From contig JACKFA010000002.1 of assembly GCA_020632715.1 (NCBI GenBank), forward strand, positions 293,501 to 357,500: DNA of 64,000 bases. The letters run 5' to 3'. Origin of the DNA: Deltaproteobacteria bacterium (GTDB lineage Bacteria > Myxococcota_A > UBA9042 > PHBI01). Below, piece after piece: positions 50,840-59,546 of this stretch. Every line of letters begins with the position of its first letter. Positions within the stretch are counted from its first letter, which is position 1. The position numbers and the translations under genes were made by a program. The notes under the pieces were generated by a model, which was not told where the DNA came from, searched no databases, and saw nothing but the letters and a program-made list of their open reading frames with translations.

Positions 50840-51375
50840 TCGCGCCGAGCCCCCACGACGACGGCGGCGGCTTCGGCCTCCGCGCGGCCACGGCGCGCGA
50901 CGGCGTCGCGATGTGGCGCCTCGCGTGCGCGAGCGGCGCGCTCGAGCCGAACACGCCCTACGCGTACCTGCTCCTCGCGACGCACTTCGCGTCGACCTGC
51001 CTCGTCGCGACGTCGCCCGAGCTCCCTCCGGGAGAGCTCGCGGGCTTCGTCGCGGCCTACCGCCCGCCGTCCCGCCCGGACGCGGTCTTCGTCTGGCAGA
51101 TCGGCGTCGCCGCGGCCGCCCGCGGGCGCCGCCTCGCGAGCCGCCTCCTCGACGCGCTCGTCTCGCTCCCCGCCTGCCGCGAGGTGCGCTTCCTCGAAGC
51201 GACCGTCGCCCCCTCCAACACGCCATCCACGCGCCTCTTCAAGGGCTTCGCCCGCGCGCACGGCGTCCCCTGCGAGGTCGGCCCCGGCTTCACCGCCGAC
51301 GACTTCGCCCCCCTCGACCACGAGGCCGAGCCGCTCTTCCGCATCGGCCCCCTGAAAGGAACCACCCCAGCATGA
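50836..51375 (+). CDS. ectA: Diaminobutyrate acetyltransferase
   Basis: A GNAT-fold enzyme of 179 residues that acetylates L-2,4-diaminobutyrate. It has the EctA pattern LRAATARDGVAMWRLACASG, LEPNTPYAYLLLATHFASTC and WQIGVAAAARGRRLASRLLD (the acetyl-CoA motif), then EATVAPSNTPSTRLFKGFAR. Length is normal. The GTG start overlaps ask by four bases and the stop overlaps ectB (ATGA), so it is translationally coupled on both sides. Confidence 0.95.
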   Translation: MIAPSPHDDGGGFGLRAATARDGVAMWRLACASGALEPNTPYAYLLLATHFASTCLVATSPELPPGELAGFVAAYRPPSRPDAVFVWQIGVAAAARGRRLASRLLDALVSLPACREVRFLEATVAPSNTPSTRLFKGFARAHGVPCEVGPGFTADDFAPLDHEAEPLFRIGPLKGTTPA

Positions 51376-52682
51376 ACGCCACCATCGAGAACCTCGAGTC
51401 CAACGTCCGGAGCTATTGCCGCTCCTTCCCCGCCACCTTCGCGCGCGCCGAGGGGGCCCACCTCTACGACGCCGCCGGCCGCTCGTGGCTCGACCTCTTC
51501 GCCGGCGCCGGCGCCCTCAACTACGGGCACAACGAGCCCCACCTCCGCGACGCCCTCGTCGGCTACCTCCAGTCGGGCGCGCCGACGCACACCCTCGACC
51601 TCACGACCGAGGCCAAGGTCGCGTTCCTCGACACGCTCGACAAGGTCATCCTCGCCCCGCGCGATCTCCGCTACCGCGTCGTCTTCCCCGGCCCGACCGG
51701 CACGAACGCCGTCGAGGCCGCGCTGAAGCTCGCCCGCAAGGTCACCGGCCGCACGAACGTCGTCGCCTTCACGAACGGCTTCCACGGCATGACCCTCGGC
51801 GCCCTCGCCCTCACCGGCAACGGCGGCAAGCGCGCCGGCGCCGGCGTCCCGCTCGGGCACGTCACGCGCGTCCCGTTCGACGGCTACCTCGGCGACGGCG
51901 TCGACACGCTCGACTACCTCGCCGCCATGCTCGCCGACCCGTCGAGCGGCGTCGACGCCCCCGCCGCCTTCGTCGTCGAGACCATCCAGGCCGAGGGCGG
52001 CGTCAACGTCGCGCGCCGCCAGTGGCTCCAGCGCCTCCAGCGCCTCGCGCGCGCCGCGGGCGCCCTCCTCATCGTCGACGACATCCAGGTCGGCTGCGGC
52101 CGCACCGGCCCCTTCTTCTCGTTCGAGGAGGCCGGGCTCTCGCCCGACATCGTGTGCCTCTCGAAGTCGCTCTCGGGCTACGGGATCCCGCTCTCGGTCG
52201 TCCTCGTGAAGCCGCAGCTCGACGCCTTCGAGCCGGGCGAGCACAACGGCACCTTCCGCGGCCACAACCTCGCGTTCGTCACGGCCACGGCGGCGCTCGA
52301 GCGCTACTGGCGCGACGCGTCGCTCAGCCGCGCGGTCGTCGCGCGCAGCGCCCAGGCGCGCGCTCGCCTCGAGGCCCTCGCGGACGCCCACGGCGGCGAG
52401 GTGCGCGGCCGCGGGCTCATCCTCGGGCTCGATCTCCGCGAGGCCGGCGCCGGCAACGCCGTGAGCGCCGAGGCGTTCGAGCGCGGGCTCATCATCGAGA
52501 CGGCGGGCGCCCACGACGAGGTCGTGAAGCTCCTGCCGCCGCTCACCATCACCGAGCGCGAGCTCGCCCTCGGGCTCGACATCCTCGACGCCGCGGTCGC
52601 CAAGGCGCGCACGCGCCGGCCCGCGCGCGCCGGGCACCGGAAGGCGGTCGCGGCCCCGGCGACGCAGGAGGTGCGCTCATGA
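51372..52682 (+). CDS. ectB: Diaminobutyrate-2-oxoglutarate transaminase
   Basis: A 436-residue PLP-dependent class III aminotransferase that makes L-2,4-diaminobutyrate from aspartate semialdehyde. Landmarks are DLFAGAGALNYGHNEPHLRD, FPGPTGTNAVEAALKLARKV, the aldimine-stacking NGFHGMTLGALALTGN, LIVDDIQVGCGRTGPFFSFE and the catalytic Lys in CLSKSLSGYG. It ends with a basic tail of about 20 residues rich in Ala and Arg. It is coupled by ATGA overlaps to ectA and to the fused ectC-ectD. Confidence 0.96.
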   Translation: MNATIENLESNVRSYCRSFPATFARAEGAHLYDAAGRSWLDLFAGAGALNYGHNEPHLRDALVGYLQSGAPTHTLDLTTEAKVAFLDTLDKVILAPRDLRYRVVFPGPTGTNAVEAALKLARKVTGRTNVVAFTNGFHGMTLGALALTGNGGKRAGAGVPLGHVTRVPFDGYLGDGVDTLDYLAAMLADPSSGVDAPAAFVVETIQAEGGVNVARRQWLQRLQRLARAAGALLIVDDIQVGCGRTGPFFSFEEAGLSPDIVCLSKSLSGYGIPLSVVLVKPQLDAFEPGEHNGTFRGHNLAFVTATAALERYWRDASLSRAVVARSAQARARLEALADAHGGEVRGRGLILGLDLREAGAGNAVSAEAFERGLIIETAGAHDEVVKLLPPLTITERELALGLDILDAAVAKARTRRPARAGHRKAVAAPATQEVRS

Positions 52683-54031
52683 TCGTCCGCCACCTCGCCG
52701 ATCTCGCCCGCGCCGGCCGCGTCATCGACGCGCCGACGTGGTCGAGCCGCCGCCTCCTGCTCGCCCACGACCACATGGGCTTCTCGCTCCACGACACCAT
52801 CATCCACGCCGGCACGCGCACGCCGATGTGGTACCGGAACCACCTCGAGGCCGTGTACTGCGTCGAGGGGCGCGGCTACGTCGAGCTCGCCGAGACCGGC
52901 GAGCGCTGGGACGTCGCCCCCGGCACGGTCTACGCGCTCGACAAGCACGATCGCCACGTGCTCGTCGCCGAGACGGAGCTCCGCCTCGTCTGCGTGTTCG
53001 ACCCGCCGGTCGTCGGCCCCGAGAACCACGACGAGCACGGCGGCTACGAGCTCCTCGACCCGGCGAGCGGGCCGCCGGCGCCCCCGTCGGCCCCGCCGCG
53101 CGCCGAGGTGACCGACGAGGCCCCGCCGACGCCGCGCGCCACGGCCGCCGACGACCCGTACGCCTCGCGCACGGGCGACCCGGCCGGCGTCGCGCCGCGC
53201 CCCGACCCGAGCGTCTGGGACCGCGCCGCGAAGGGCCCGCTCACGGCGGCCCAGGTCGAGCGGTACGACCGCGACGGCTTCATCGTGCTCGAGCGTGTCC
53301 TCGACGAGGAGGCGGTCGCCCACCTCCGGCGCGACCTCGACGCGCGCGTCGCCGCGGCCGACGTCTCCGCCCCGACGGTCGTCGCCGAGCCCGGCAGCGA
53401 CATCATCCGCTCGATCTTCGACGTCCACCGCGGCGCGGGCGCCCTCGGCCTCCTCGCGGAGCACCCGACGCTCACGGGCGCCGCGCGCCAGCTCCTCGCG
53501 AGCGACGTGTACATCCACCAGTCGCGCGCGAACGTGAAGCCGGGCCTCGACGGCCGCGAGTTCCAGTGGCACTCGGACTTCGAGACCTGGCACGTCGAGG
53601 ACGGGATGCCGCGCCCGCGCGCGCTCACGGCCGCCGTGATGCTCACGGACAACACGCCGTGGAACGGGCCGCTCCTCGTGGTCCAGGGCTCGCACGCGCG
53701 CTACGTCCGCTGCCCGGGGCGCACCCCCGACGCGCACTACCTGACGTCGCTCCGCGCGCAGCGCTACGGCACGCCCCCGAAGGAGGCGCTCGCCGAGCTC
53801 ATCGACGCCGGCGGCGGGATCGCGCAGGCGACGGGCCCCGCCGGGAGCGTCATCCTCTTCGACAGCAACGCGCTCCACGCCTCGGGCGGGAACCTCGACA
53901 CGCGTCCCCGCGCGAACGTGTTCATCGTCTACAACAGCGTCGAGAACCGCCTCGTCGACCCGTTCGGCGGGCTCGCGCCGCGGCCGCCCTTCCTCGCGGA
54001 GCGCGACCCCGTCCCGGCGCTCGGGCGCTAG
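52679..54031 (+). CDS. ectCD: Bifunctional ectoine synthase-ectoine hydroxylase (EctC-EctD fusion)
   Basis: One open frame of 450 residues covers both final steps: cyclisation to ectoine and 5-hydroxylation. Residues 1-130 are EctC, with the iron ligands Glu57 (HLEAVYCVEGRGYVEL), Tyr85 and His93 (YALDKHDRHVL) at the standard positions. Residues about 130-185 are a Pro/Ala/Asp linker. Residues about 190-450 are EctD, a 2-oxoglutarate/Fe(II) dioxygenase with FQWHSDFETWHVEDGMP (His298, Asp300) and LFDSNALHASGG (His400). Normally these are separate genes. No frameshift or stop interrupts the linker. The ATG overlaps ectB (ATGA). Confidence 0.95.
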   Translation: MIVRHLADLARAGRVIDAPTWSSRRLLLAHDHMGFSLHDTIIHAGTRTPMWYRNHLEAVYCVEGRGYVELAETGERWDVAPGTVYALDKHDRHVLVAETELRLVCVFDPPVVGPENHDEHGGYELLDPASGPPAPPSAPPRAEVTDEAPPTPRATAADDPYASRTGDPAGVAPRPDPSVWDRAAKGPLTAAQVERYDRDGFIVLERVLDEEAVAHLRRDLDARVAAADVSAPTVVAEPGSDIIRSIFDVHRGAGALGLLAEHPTLTGAARQLLASDVYIHQSRANVKPGLDGREFQWHSDFETWHVEDGMPRPRALTAAVMLTDNTPWNGPLLVVQGSHARYVRCPGRTPDAHYLTSLRAQRYGTPPKEALAELIDAGGGIAQATGPAGSVILFDSNALHASGGNLDTRPRANVFIVYNSVENRLVDPFGGLAPRPPFLAERDPVPALGR

Positions 54032-54048
54032 GGCGAGGTGACGCCGCC

Positions 54049-54651
54049 ATGGCGTGGCTCAACGCGTTCCTGACCGTGCTCGCGGTGGCGAACGTGCTCC
54101 CCATCCTCCCGCTCGTGCTCGACTTCGGCCGCGATCTGCCCGAGGCCGACCGCGGGCGGGCGATGGGGCTCTCGCTCGCCGCCGGCACCGGTGTGGCCAT
54201 CGTCTTCGCGCTCGTGGGCGCCGAGCTGCTCGGCGTGCTCGGCATCCTCGTCGACGACGTGCGCATCGCGGGTGGCCTCGTGCTGCTCGTCTTCGCGATC
54301 CACGACCTCCTCTTCTCGCGCGAGCACCGGAAGCAGCCGCTCACCGAGCTCGACTCGGGCAAGGCCACGATCCCCATCGTGCCGCTCGGGATCCCGCTCC
54401 TCGTCGGGCCCGCCACCCTCGCGACGACGCTCGTCGTGGCGCAGCTCTACGGGCGCGCCCCGGCCGCGGCGGCGCTCGTCGCGAACGGCGCCCTCAACTG
54501 GCTCATCCTGGCCTTCGGCGAGCGCGTCTACGCGCGTGTTGGCCACGGCGCCATGCGCGCGGTCGGCAAGGTCATGGGCCTCATCCTCGCGGCGCTCGCC
54601 GTCGCCATGATCCGGACGGGCATCGCCCACGCCATCGAGGTCGCCGCGTGA
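54049..54651 (+). CDS. MarC-family integral membrane protein
   Basis: A 200-residue inner-membrane protein with six hydrophobic segments (FLTVLAVANVLPILPLVLDF, GVAIVFALVGAELLGVLGIL and so on). The MarC feature PIVPLGIPLLVGPATLATTL is clear. The biochemical role of this family is not known; inclusion in the ectoine operon suggests a role in osmotic adaptation. The stop overlaps the symporter start by four bases (GTGA), so it is part of the operon. A GGCGAGG site precedes the ATG. Confidence 0.9.
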   Translation: MAWLNAFLTVLAVANVLPILPLVLDFGRDLPEADRGRAMGLSLAAGTGVAIVFALVGAELLGVLGILVDDVRIAGGLVLLVFAIHDLLFSREHRKQPLTELDSGKATIPIVPLGIPLLVGPATLATTLVVAQLYGRAPAAAALVANGALNWLILAFGERVYARVGHGAMRAVGKVMGLILAALAVAMIRTGIAHAIEVAA

Positions 54652-56081
54652 TCGTCGCCACCTTCGTCGCCTCGCTGCTCGTGTTCGTCGTCATAGGCGC
54701 GCTCTCGATGCGGAAGAGCCAGGGCACCACCGAGGACTACCTCGTCGCCGGGCGCGACGTGCCCGCGTGGCTGACCGCGCTCTCGTCGGCCGCCACGAAC
54801 AACAGCGGCTTCATGTTCATCGGGCTCATCGGCTTCGCGTACCGCTTCGGCGTGCAGGCGGTGTGGCTCCAGATCGGCTGGATCGTGGGCGACGTCGTGC
54901 TCTGGGCGGCCGTCCACCGGCGCGTCCGCGAGCGCAGCGGCGAGGTCGGGGCGAGCTCGGTCCCGACGCTCATCGCCGGCGGTCGCGCGGTCGCGGTCGT
55001 CGCGGGCGTGCTCACCTTCGCGTTCCTCGGGAGCTACGCGGGCGCGCAGCTCCAGGCCGGGAGCGCCGCGCTCCACAGCCTCTTCGGCTGGGACATGGCC
55101 GTCGGCGCCGTCCTGGGCGCGGTGATCGTCGTGACCTACTGCTTCTCGGGCGGCCTCCGCGCCTCGATCTGGACCGACGCCGCCCAGGCGCTCGTGATGC
55201 TCGTCGCGATGGCGTGCCTCCTCGTCGTGGCGCTCGTCGCGACCGGCGGCCCCGCGGGGCTCGTCGACGCGCTCGCCCAGCAGGACCCGGCGCTGGTCCA
55301 GTGGGTCCCGGACGACCTCGCCTTCGGCTTCGGGCTCTACCTCCTCGGCTTCGTCTTCGGCGGGCTCGGCGCGGTCGGGCAGCCGCACATCCTCATCCGC
55401 AGCATGGCGATCGAGTCGCCCGAGGCCATCACCCGCGCGCGCCGCGTCTACTTCGCCTGGTACGTCCCGTTCAGCGCGGCGGTGGTGCTCGTCGGCCTCG
55501 CGAGCCGCGTGCTCCTGCCCGACCTCACGGCGGGCGTCTCGCCCGATCACGTCGCGAAGGCCGCGGAGCTCGCCCTCCCGAAGCTCTCGCTCGCCCTCCT
55601 CCCGGACGCCCTCGTGGGCGTCATGCTCGCGGGCCTCTTCGCGGCGACGATGTCGACGGCGGACAGCCAGATCCTCGCGTGCTCGGCGGCCGTCACCCAG
55701 GACATCGCGCCGCGCTTCCGCGAGCGCACCTGGGTCGCCAAGGTCGCGACGCTCGCGGTCGCCGTCATCGCGCTCCTGGTCGCGCTCTTCGGCGGCAGGG
55801 GCGTGTTCGAGCTCGTGCTGATGTCGTGGTCGGCGCTGGGTGCCGCGCTCGGGCCGCTCGTGGTCCTCCGCGCCTTCGGCGTGGTCGTGGCGGGCCCGGT
55901 CGCGCTCGCGATGATGGCCGCCGGCCTCGTGACGGTGATCGCGTGGCTCTCGGCGGGCCTCTCGGGGGCGATCTTCGAGCTCCTGCCGGGGATGGCGGCG
56001 CCGTTCCTCGTGTTCGCCGTGGCGCGCGCGCTCTCGGCGCGGGCCGTGGTCACTCGTCCCGCAGATCCGCCTCTGGCGTGA
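54648..56081 (+). CDS. Sodium:solute symporter family transporter (PutP-like)
   Basis: A 477-residue inner-membrane protein with about 12-13 hydrophobic segments. SSS features are SMRKSQGTTEDYLVAGRDVP, FLGSYAGAQLQAGSAALHSL, GGLGAVGQPHILIRSMA and FAATMSTADSQILACSAAV with the Ser/Thr pair of the sodium site. PutP relatives import proline or other compatible solutes. Its place at the end of the ect operon suggests uptake of an osmolyte such as proline or ectoine; this is inference. The 3' end overlaps the convergent MarR gene by 32 bases. Confidence 0.9.
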   Translation: MIVATFVASLLVFVVIGALSMRKSQGTTEDYLVAGRDVPAWLTALSSAATNNSGFMFIGLIGFAYRFGVQAVWLQIGWIVGDVVLWAAVHRRVRERSGEVGASSVPTLIAGGRAVAVVAGVLTFAFLGSYAGAQLQAGSAALHSLFGWDMAVGAVLGAVIVVTYCFSGGLRASIWTDAAQALVMLVAMACLLVVALVATGGPAGLVDALAQQDPALVQWVPDDLAFGFGLYLLGFVFGGLGAVGQPHILIRSMAIESPEAITRARRVYFAWYVPFSAAVVLVGLASRVLLPDLTAGVSPDHVAKAAELALPKLSLALLPDALVGVMLAGLFAATMSTADSQILACSAAVTQDIAPRFRERTWVAKVATLAVAVIALLVALFGGRGVFELVLMSWSALGAALGPLVVLRAFGVVVAGPVALAMMAAGLVTVIAWLSAGLSGAIFELLPGMAAPFLVFAVARALSARAVVTRPADPPLA

Positions 56082-56559
56082 GGAGCGGGGAGGCGTCGAG
56101 GTCTTCGGCGTCCATCAGGCGCGTGACGCGCTCGAGCGAGCTCAGGAGCACCTCGCGCTCGTCCTCGGGGAGCGCCATGAGGCGCGCGAGGAAGCGCTCC
56201 TGGAGCGGGACGGGCAGGGCGGCGAAGCGCGCGCGCCCGCTCGCGGTGAGGGTCAGCACGACCTGACGCCGATCGCGCGCCGAGCGCTCGCGCGCGACGA
56301 GATCGGCGCGGACGAGGCGGTCGACGATGCGCGACGTGGTCGGCGCGGAGAGCGCGACGTCCGCGGCGAGCCCCGCGACGGTGAGCCCGCCGCCGCCTTC
56401 GTCCTCGGCGTCGCCGATGGCCTTCAGGCAGATGAGCTGCGGGACGGTGAGGCCGCTCTCCTTGGAGAGGGTCTTCGAGTGCTCGGAGATCTGCCGCACG
56501 ATCTGGCGGATCGTCCTCAGGACCTGATGCGCGAACTCGCGCTCACCGCTGCGCTCCAC
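56050..56559 (-). CDS. ectR: MarR-family regulator, likely EctR
   Basis: A 169-residue winged-helix repressor. It has the EctR-like N-terminal helix VLRTIRQIVRQISEHSKTLS, LTVPQLICLKAIGDAEDEGG, the recognition part ALSAPTTSRIVDRLVRADLV and the wing ARERSARDRRQVVLTLT. EctR proteins repress ectoine genes at low osmolarity. Position, convergent with and overlapping the last gene of the ect operon, supports this. The GTG at 56559 is chosen for its GGGAGG site and because upstream codons are Arg/Pro-rich and not family-like. The likely target is the palindrome at 49252-49275. Confidence 0.88.
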   Translation of the reverse strand: MERSGEREFAHQVLRTIRQIVRQISEHSKTLSKESGLTVPQLICLKAIGDAEDEGGGGLTVAGLAADVALSAPTTSRIVDRLVRADLVARERSARDRRQVVLTLTASGRARFAALPVPLQERFLARLMALPEDEREVLLSSLERVTRLMDAEDLDASPLLTPEADLRDE

Positions 56560-56585
56560 GAGCGTTGGCCCTCCCGCGCGCAGGC

Positions 56586-57725
56586 TCAGTAGTCGTCGTC
56601 GTGATCGTGGCCGTGGTCGTGGCCGTGCTGGTCCTCGTGGTGCGCGGTCCCGGCCATGTGCGCCTGACGGTGCGACCACGCGGCGTCGTAGCTCAGGACC
56701 TCGCGGAGGAGGCGCCCGAGGAGCGGCCAGGCGCTCCCCTTGCCGGAGAAGGCGCGGCAGGCGTCGGCGGCGGCGAGGGCGCCGAGGGCGCGGTCCTTGG
56801 CGCCGGCGGCGAAGAGGACGTCGGCGTCGGCCTCGAGCCAGCCCGCCATGCGCTCCTGCATGCCCTCGGTCTCGAAGAGCGAGTCGGCGACGGCGTCGAG
56901 CTCGGCGTCGATCCTGGCTTTGAAGCCGGCCTCGTCGATCTCGCCGGCGTCGTGGAGGAGCGGCCCCATGCGGTGCTCGATGGCGTCGATGGTCGGGCGC
57001 GGCGGCGTCAGGAAGGCGACGCGCGGATCGCCGAGGAGATCGGTGAGCGCGGCGTCGCTGACCTCGCCGGGCACGTCGCCGAGGTGCGCGCGGGCGTCGG
57101 CGCGGCTCGGGTCGGCGCCGAGCTCGACGGCGCGGTCACGCCAGCGCACGAGGTGGTCGAACGCCGGCGGCGCGCCGCCCGGGAGCCCGCCGACGACGCC
57201 CTTGGCCTGGTCGATGACGCGCACGGCGAGGTCGGCGTGGGCGAGGATGGGCCGCGCGCTGCCGGTGGTCTCGAGGTGCTTCTTGAGGCGGGACTTGCTG
57301 AGCTCCTCGTGGACCTCGGCGCGCGGGGCGGCCTCGAGGCCGCGGATGTCGAGCTCGCCGCCGGCGACGCCGCCGAGGTCGGAGAGCACGAGCCAGACGT
57401 GCCCGTCGAGGCCCGGGGCGCCGACGATCGCGACGCGCTCGAGCGACACCTCGGGGGCGGCCATGGTGAAGGTCGTGCCCTTCTTGACCTCGCCGGCGAC
57501 GCCCTTCGACTTGAGCTTGTACGCGGCGGCGCCGGCGGCCTTCTTGACGGCCTTCCCGAGGCCCGCGTCGGCGAGGGTCTCGAGGTGGGCGCGCTTGCCG
57601 TCGGCGGTGAGCGCGGCGACGAGCGCGAGCAGATCGGCCTCGGCGGCGCCCTTGAGGGCGCGGGCGGCGCTGAGATCTGCGTCGGCGTCGGCGAAGGACT
57701 GGAGGGACGCGGTGAGGTTGCTCAT
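56586..57725 (-). CDS. Unknown protein with His/Asp-rich C-terminal tail
   Basis: A 379-residue cytoplasmic protein I do not recognise. The first 100 residues are Ala/Leu-rich helices (LQSFADADADLSAARALKGA and on), with a Lys-rich patch (LGKAVKKAAGAAAYKLKSKG). The middle and end are mixed alpha/beta with no known motif. It finishes with HHEDQHGHDHGHDHDDDY, a stretch of His and Asp suited to binding nickel, zinc or copper. ATG 57725 is good. It lies 26 bp upstream of the MarR gene on the same strand. Homologues in deltaproteobacteria would be expected, but the function is open. Confidence 0.75.
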   Translation of the reverse strand: MSNLTASLQSFADADADLSAARALKGAAEADLLALVAALTADGKRAHLETLADAGLGKAVKKAAGAAAYKLKSKGVAGEVKKGTTFTMAAPEVSLERVAIVGAPGLDGHVWLVLSDLGGVAGGELDIRGLEAAPRAEVHEELSKSRLKKHLETTGSARPILAHADLAVRVIDQAKGVVGGLPGGAPPAFDHLVRWRDRAVELGADPSRADARAHLGDVPGEVSDAALTDLLGDPRVAFLTPPRPTIDAIEHRMGPLLHDAGEIDEAGFKARIDAELDAVADSLFETEGMQERMAGWLEADADVLFAAGAKDRALGALAAADACRAFSGKGSAWPLLGRLLREVLSYDAAWSHRQAHMAGTAHHEDQHGHDHGHDHDDDY

Positions 57726-57788
57726 GAGGGGCTCGCTCGAGGCCAGGGGTGGAGCTAGCGCGTTGCTACCCCATTTCCGCGGCCGCCG

Positions 57789-59180
57789 CTATGGCGTTGA
57801 CGCGCCGAGGCGCGCCCCGTCGGGCACGCGGAGGGCCTCGCCGTCGGGGGCCTCGACGCGCGCGTCGCCGACGCACACGACGCCGGCGCCGAACGTGACG
57901 TCGCCGCGCACGGTGAGGTGTCGGCAGCCGAGGAGCGAGGGGGCGCCGTGGGGGAAGCGGCGCTCGAGGTCGCCGATGAGCTTGTAGAAGCGCGGATCGA
58001 GGTCGACGATCACGGGGGCGCCGGCGCGCTCCGGCGCGAGCGCCACGCGCTCGCCGGCGTCGCGGACGTAGGCGTCGGACCACAGCGCGAGGAGGTCGCT
58101 CGTGGCCTTCACGGGGGCGAAGCGGGCGCGGGAGACGCGCACGGCGCCGGCGCCCTCGAAGACCTCGATGGCGGCGCCCATGGCGGTCTCGAGCTGGTAG
58201 ACGGCGGGGCTCGCGGGGTCGACGGGGTCGAGCGTCTTCCGGTTCCGGATGAGGGGCAGCCCGAGGACGCCGTCGCGCGCGTCGAGGAGCGCGGCGAGGG
58301 CGTCGAGGTCGACCCACAGGTTGTTCGTGTTGAAGTAGGCGTGGCGGCGCCAGTCCTGGAAGGCCTCGGCGTCCTCGGGGGCGCACTGGGCGCTCTCGCG
58401 GAGGACGAGGCCGCCGGCCCGCCGGCGCGCGAGGTGGCCGCCCTTCTTGTCGGCCTCGGTGCGGTCGGCGACCTCCATGAGGAAGGGGAGGCCGCGGTCG
58501 GCGAGGTAGCCGAGGATCCCGAGGTCGACCGTGGCGCCGAGGTTGTCGGCGTTCGAGACGAAGGCCCAGCGGAAGCCGCGCTCGCGGAGGCGCGCGAGCG
58601 TCCCGGAGGTGACGAGCGCGGTGTAGAGGTCGCCGTGCCCGGGGGGGCACCAGGCGACGTCGTCGTCGCCGTCGGCGGGGGCGAGCCCGTCGACCAGCAC
58701 CTTGGGGACCTGGTGCTGGAGGAAGTCGAGCGGGAGGCCGGCGTCGAGCTCGGGGTAGCGCGCGAGGGCGGCGAGCGAGTCTTCGCGTGTGCGAAAGCTA
58801 TCCATCAGGAGCAGCGGAACATGCGCCCCCGAGGCGTTGTGCAGTGCAGCAAGTTGGCGCGCGACGAGGTCGAGGAAGGAGAGGCCGTCCTTCACGGGGA
58901 GGAGCGACTTGGCGCGGGTCATCCCCATGCCGGTGCCGAGGCCGCCGTTGAGCTTGATGACGACGGTGTGGGGGAGGGCGGCCTGTCCGGCGGCGTGGTG
59001 GTCCCCGAGGTCGGTGTCGGCGTCGGGGAGGCCGGTGACGGGCTCGATGTCGGCCTCGGGGAGGAGGCCGGTCGCGCCGGCGCGGAGCTGCTCGTAGTAG
59101 GTGGCGAAGGTGCGGATCGCGAGCTCGGGCTGGCCGAGGGCGCGCATGCGCGCGGCGAAGGGGGCGAAGGCGTCGGTCAC
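57789..59180 (-). CDS. UTP-glucose-1-phosphate uridylyltransferase (UDPGP family)
   Basis: A 463-residue enzyme of the eukaryotic-like UDP-glucose pyrophosphorylase family. It has VVIKLNGGLGTGMGMTRAKS, the nucleotide-binding signature, then LLLMDSFRTREDSLAALARY, the active-site NADNLGATVDLGILGYL, EVADRTEADKKGGHLARR and FNTNNLWVDLDAL. It makes UDP-glucose for glycans in the cytoplasm. It ends with a left-handed beta-helix-like tail. The GTG start at 59180 is the first in frame before a family-like sequence. The gene stands alone, facing the sigma-54-driven locus across a 366-bp gap. Confidence 0.93.
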   Translation of the reverse strand: MTDAFAPFAARMRALGQPELAIRTFATYYEQLRAGATGLLPEADIEPVTGLPDADTDLGDHHAAGQAALPHTVVIKLNGGLGTGMGMTRAKSLLPVKDGLSFLDLVARQLAALHNASGAHVPLLLMDSFRTREDSLAALARYPELDAGLPLDFLQHQVPKVLVDGLAPADGDDDVAWCPPGHGDLYTALVTSGTLARLRERGFRWAFVSNADNLGATVDLGILGYLADRGLPFLMEVADRTEADKKGGHLARRRAGGLVLRESAQCAPEDAEAFQDWRRHAYFNTNNLWVDLDALAALLDARDGVLGLPLIRNRKTLDPVDPASPAVYQLETAMGAAIEVFEGAGAVRVSRARFAPVKATSDLLALWSDAYVRDAGERVALAPERAGAPVIVDLDPRFYKLIGDLERRFPHGAPSLLGCRHLTVRGDVTFGAGVVCVGDARVEAPDGEALRVPDGARLGASTP

Positions 59181-59481
59181 GAGGGGCTCCGGCGTCGTGG
59201 GTCGTGCTGCGCGAGGGGCCCGCACCCCTCGGCGGGGACATGCGTAGCACGGGCGCCGGGGAGGGACGAGCCCTTGGGGGAGGGCCGAGACCCCACCTCG
59301 CGAGGCGGCGCTGGCGCGGCACGCGGCGGAGACCGGCCTCGGAGGCGGCTCTCCGGGTCGGCGACGCGCGAGTCCCCAGCGCGGGGCCTGCCGACCGCGG
59401 GTGAGCGCCGCAAAGAGCGCGAGAAAGATTGAATTTCCATGAAGTTGCGAGCTGGCGCGGGTCTCCGCGCGCGGCCGCCGG

Positions 59482-59497
59482 TGGCACGCCGGTTGCG
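59482..59497 (+). promoter_or_regulatory. Sigma-54 promoter (TGGCACGCCGGTTGCG)
   Basis: This matches the consensus TGGCACG-N4-TTGC at all positions. A start near 59508 gives a 39-base leader ending in GGAG eight bases before the ATG at 59547. The rest of the 59181-59546 gap holds no gene. A start at an in-frame upstream ATG (59439) would place the promoter inside the gene, so it is unlikely. Confidence 0.8.
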
Positions 59498-59546
59498 ATG
59501 GGCGCTCCCCGTCGCCCACGCCGGGCCACCTCACGGAGACCGCCGA

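Noticed and set aside
59439..59546. Upstream in-frame ATG at 59439 as start of the effector-like gene
   Set aside because: It would place the perfect sigma-54 promoter inside the gene. The ATG at 59547 has a GGAG site like those of the next three genes.
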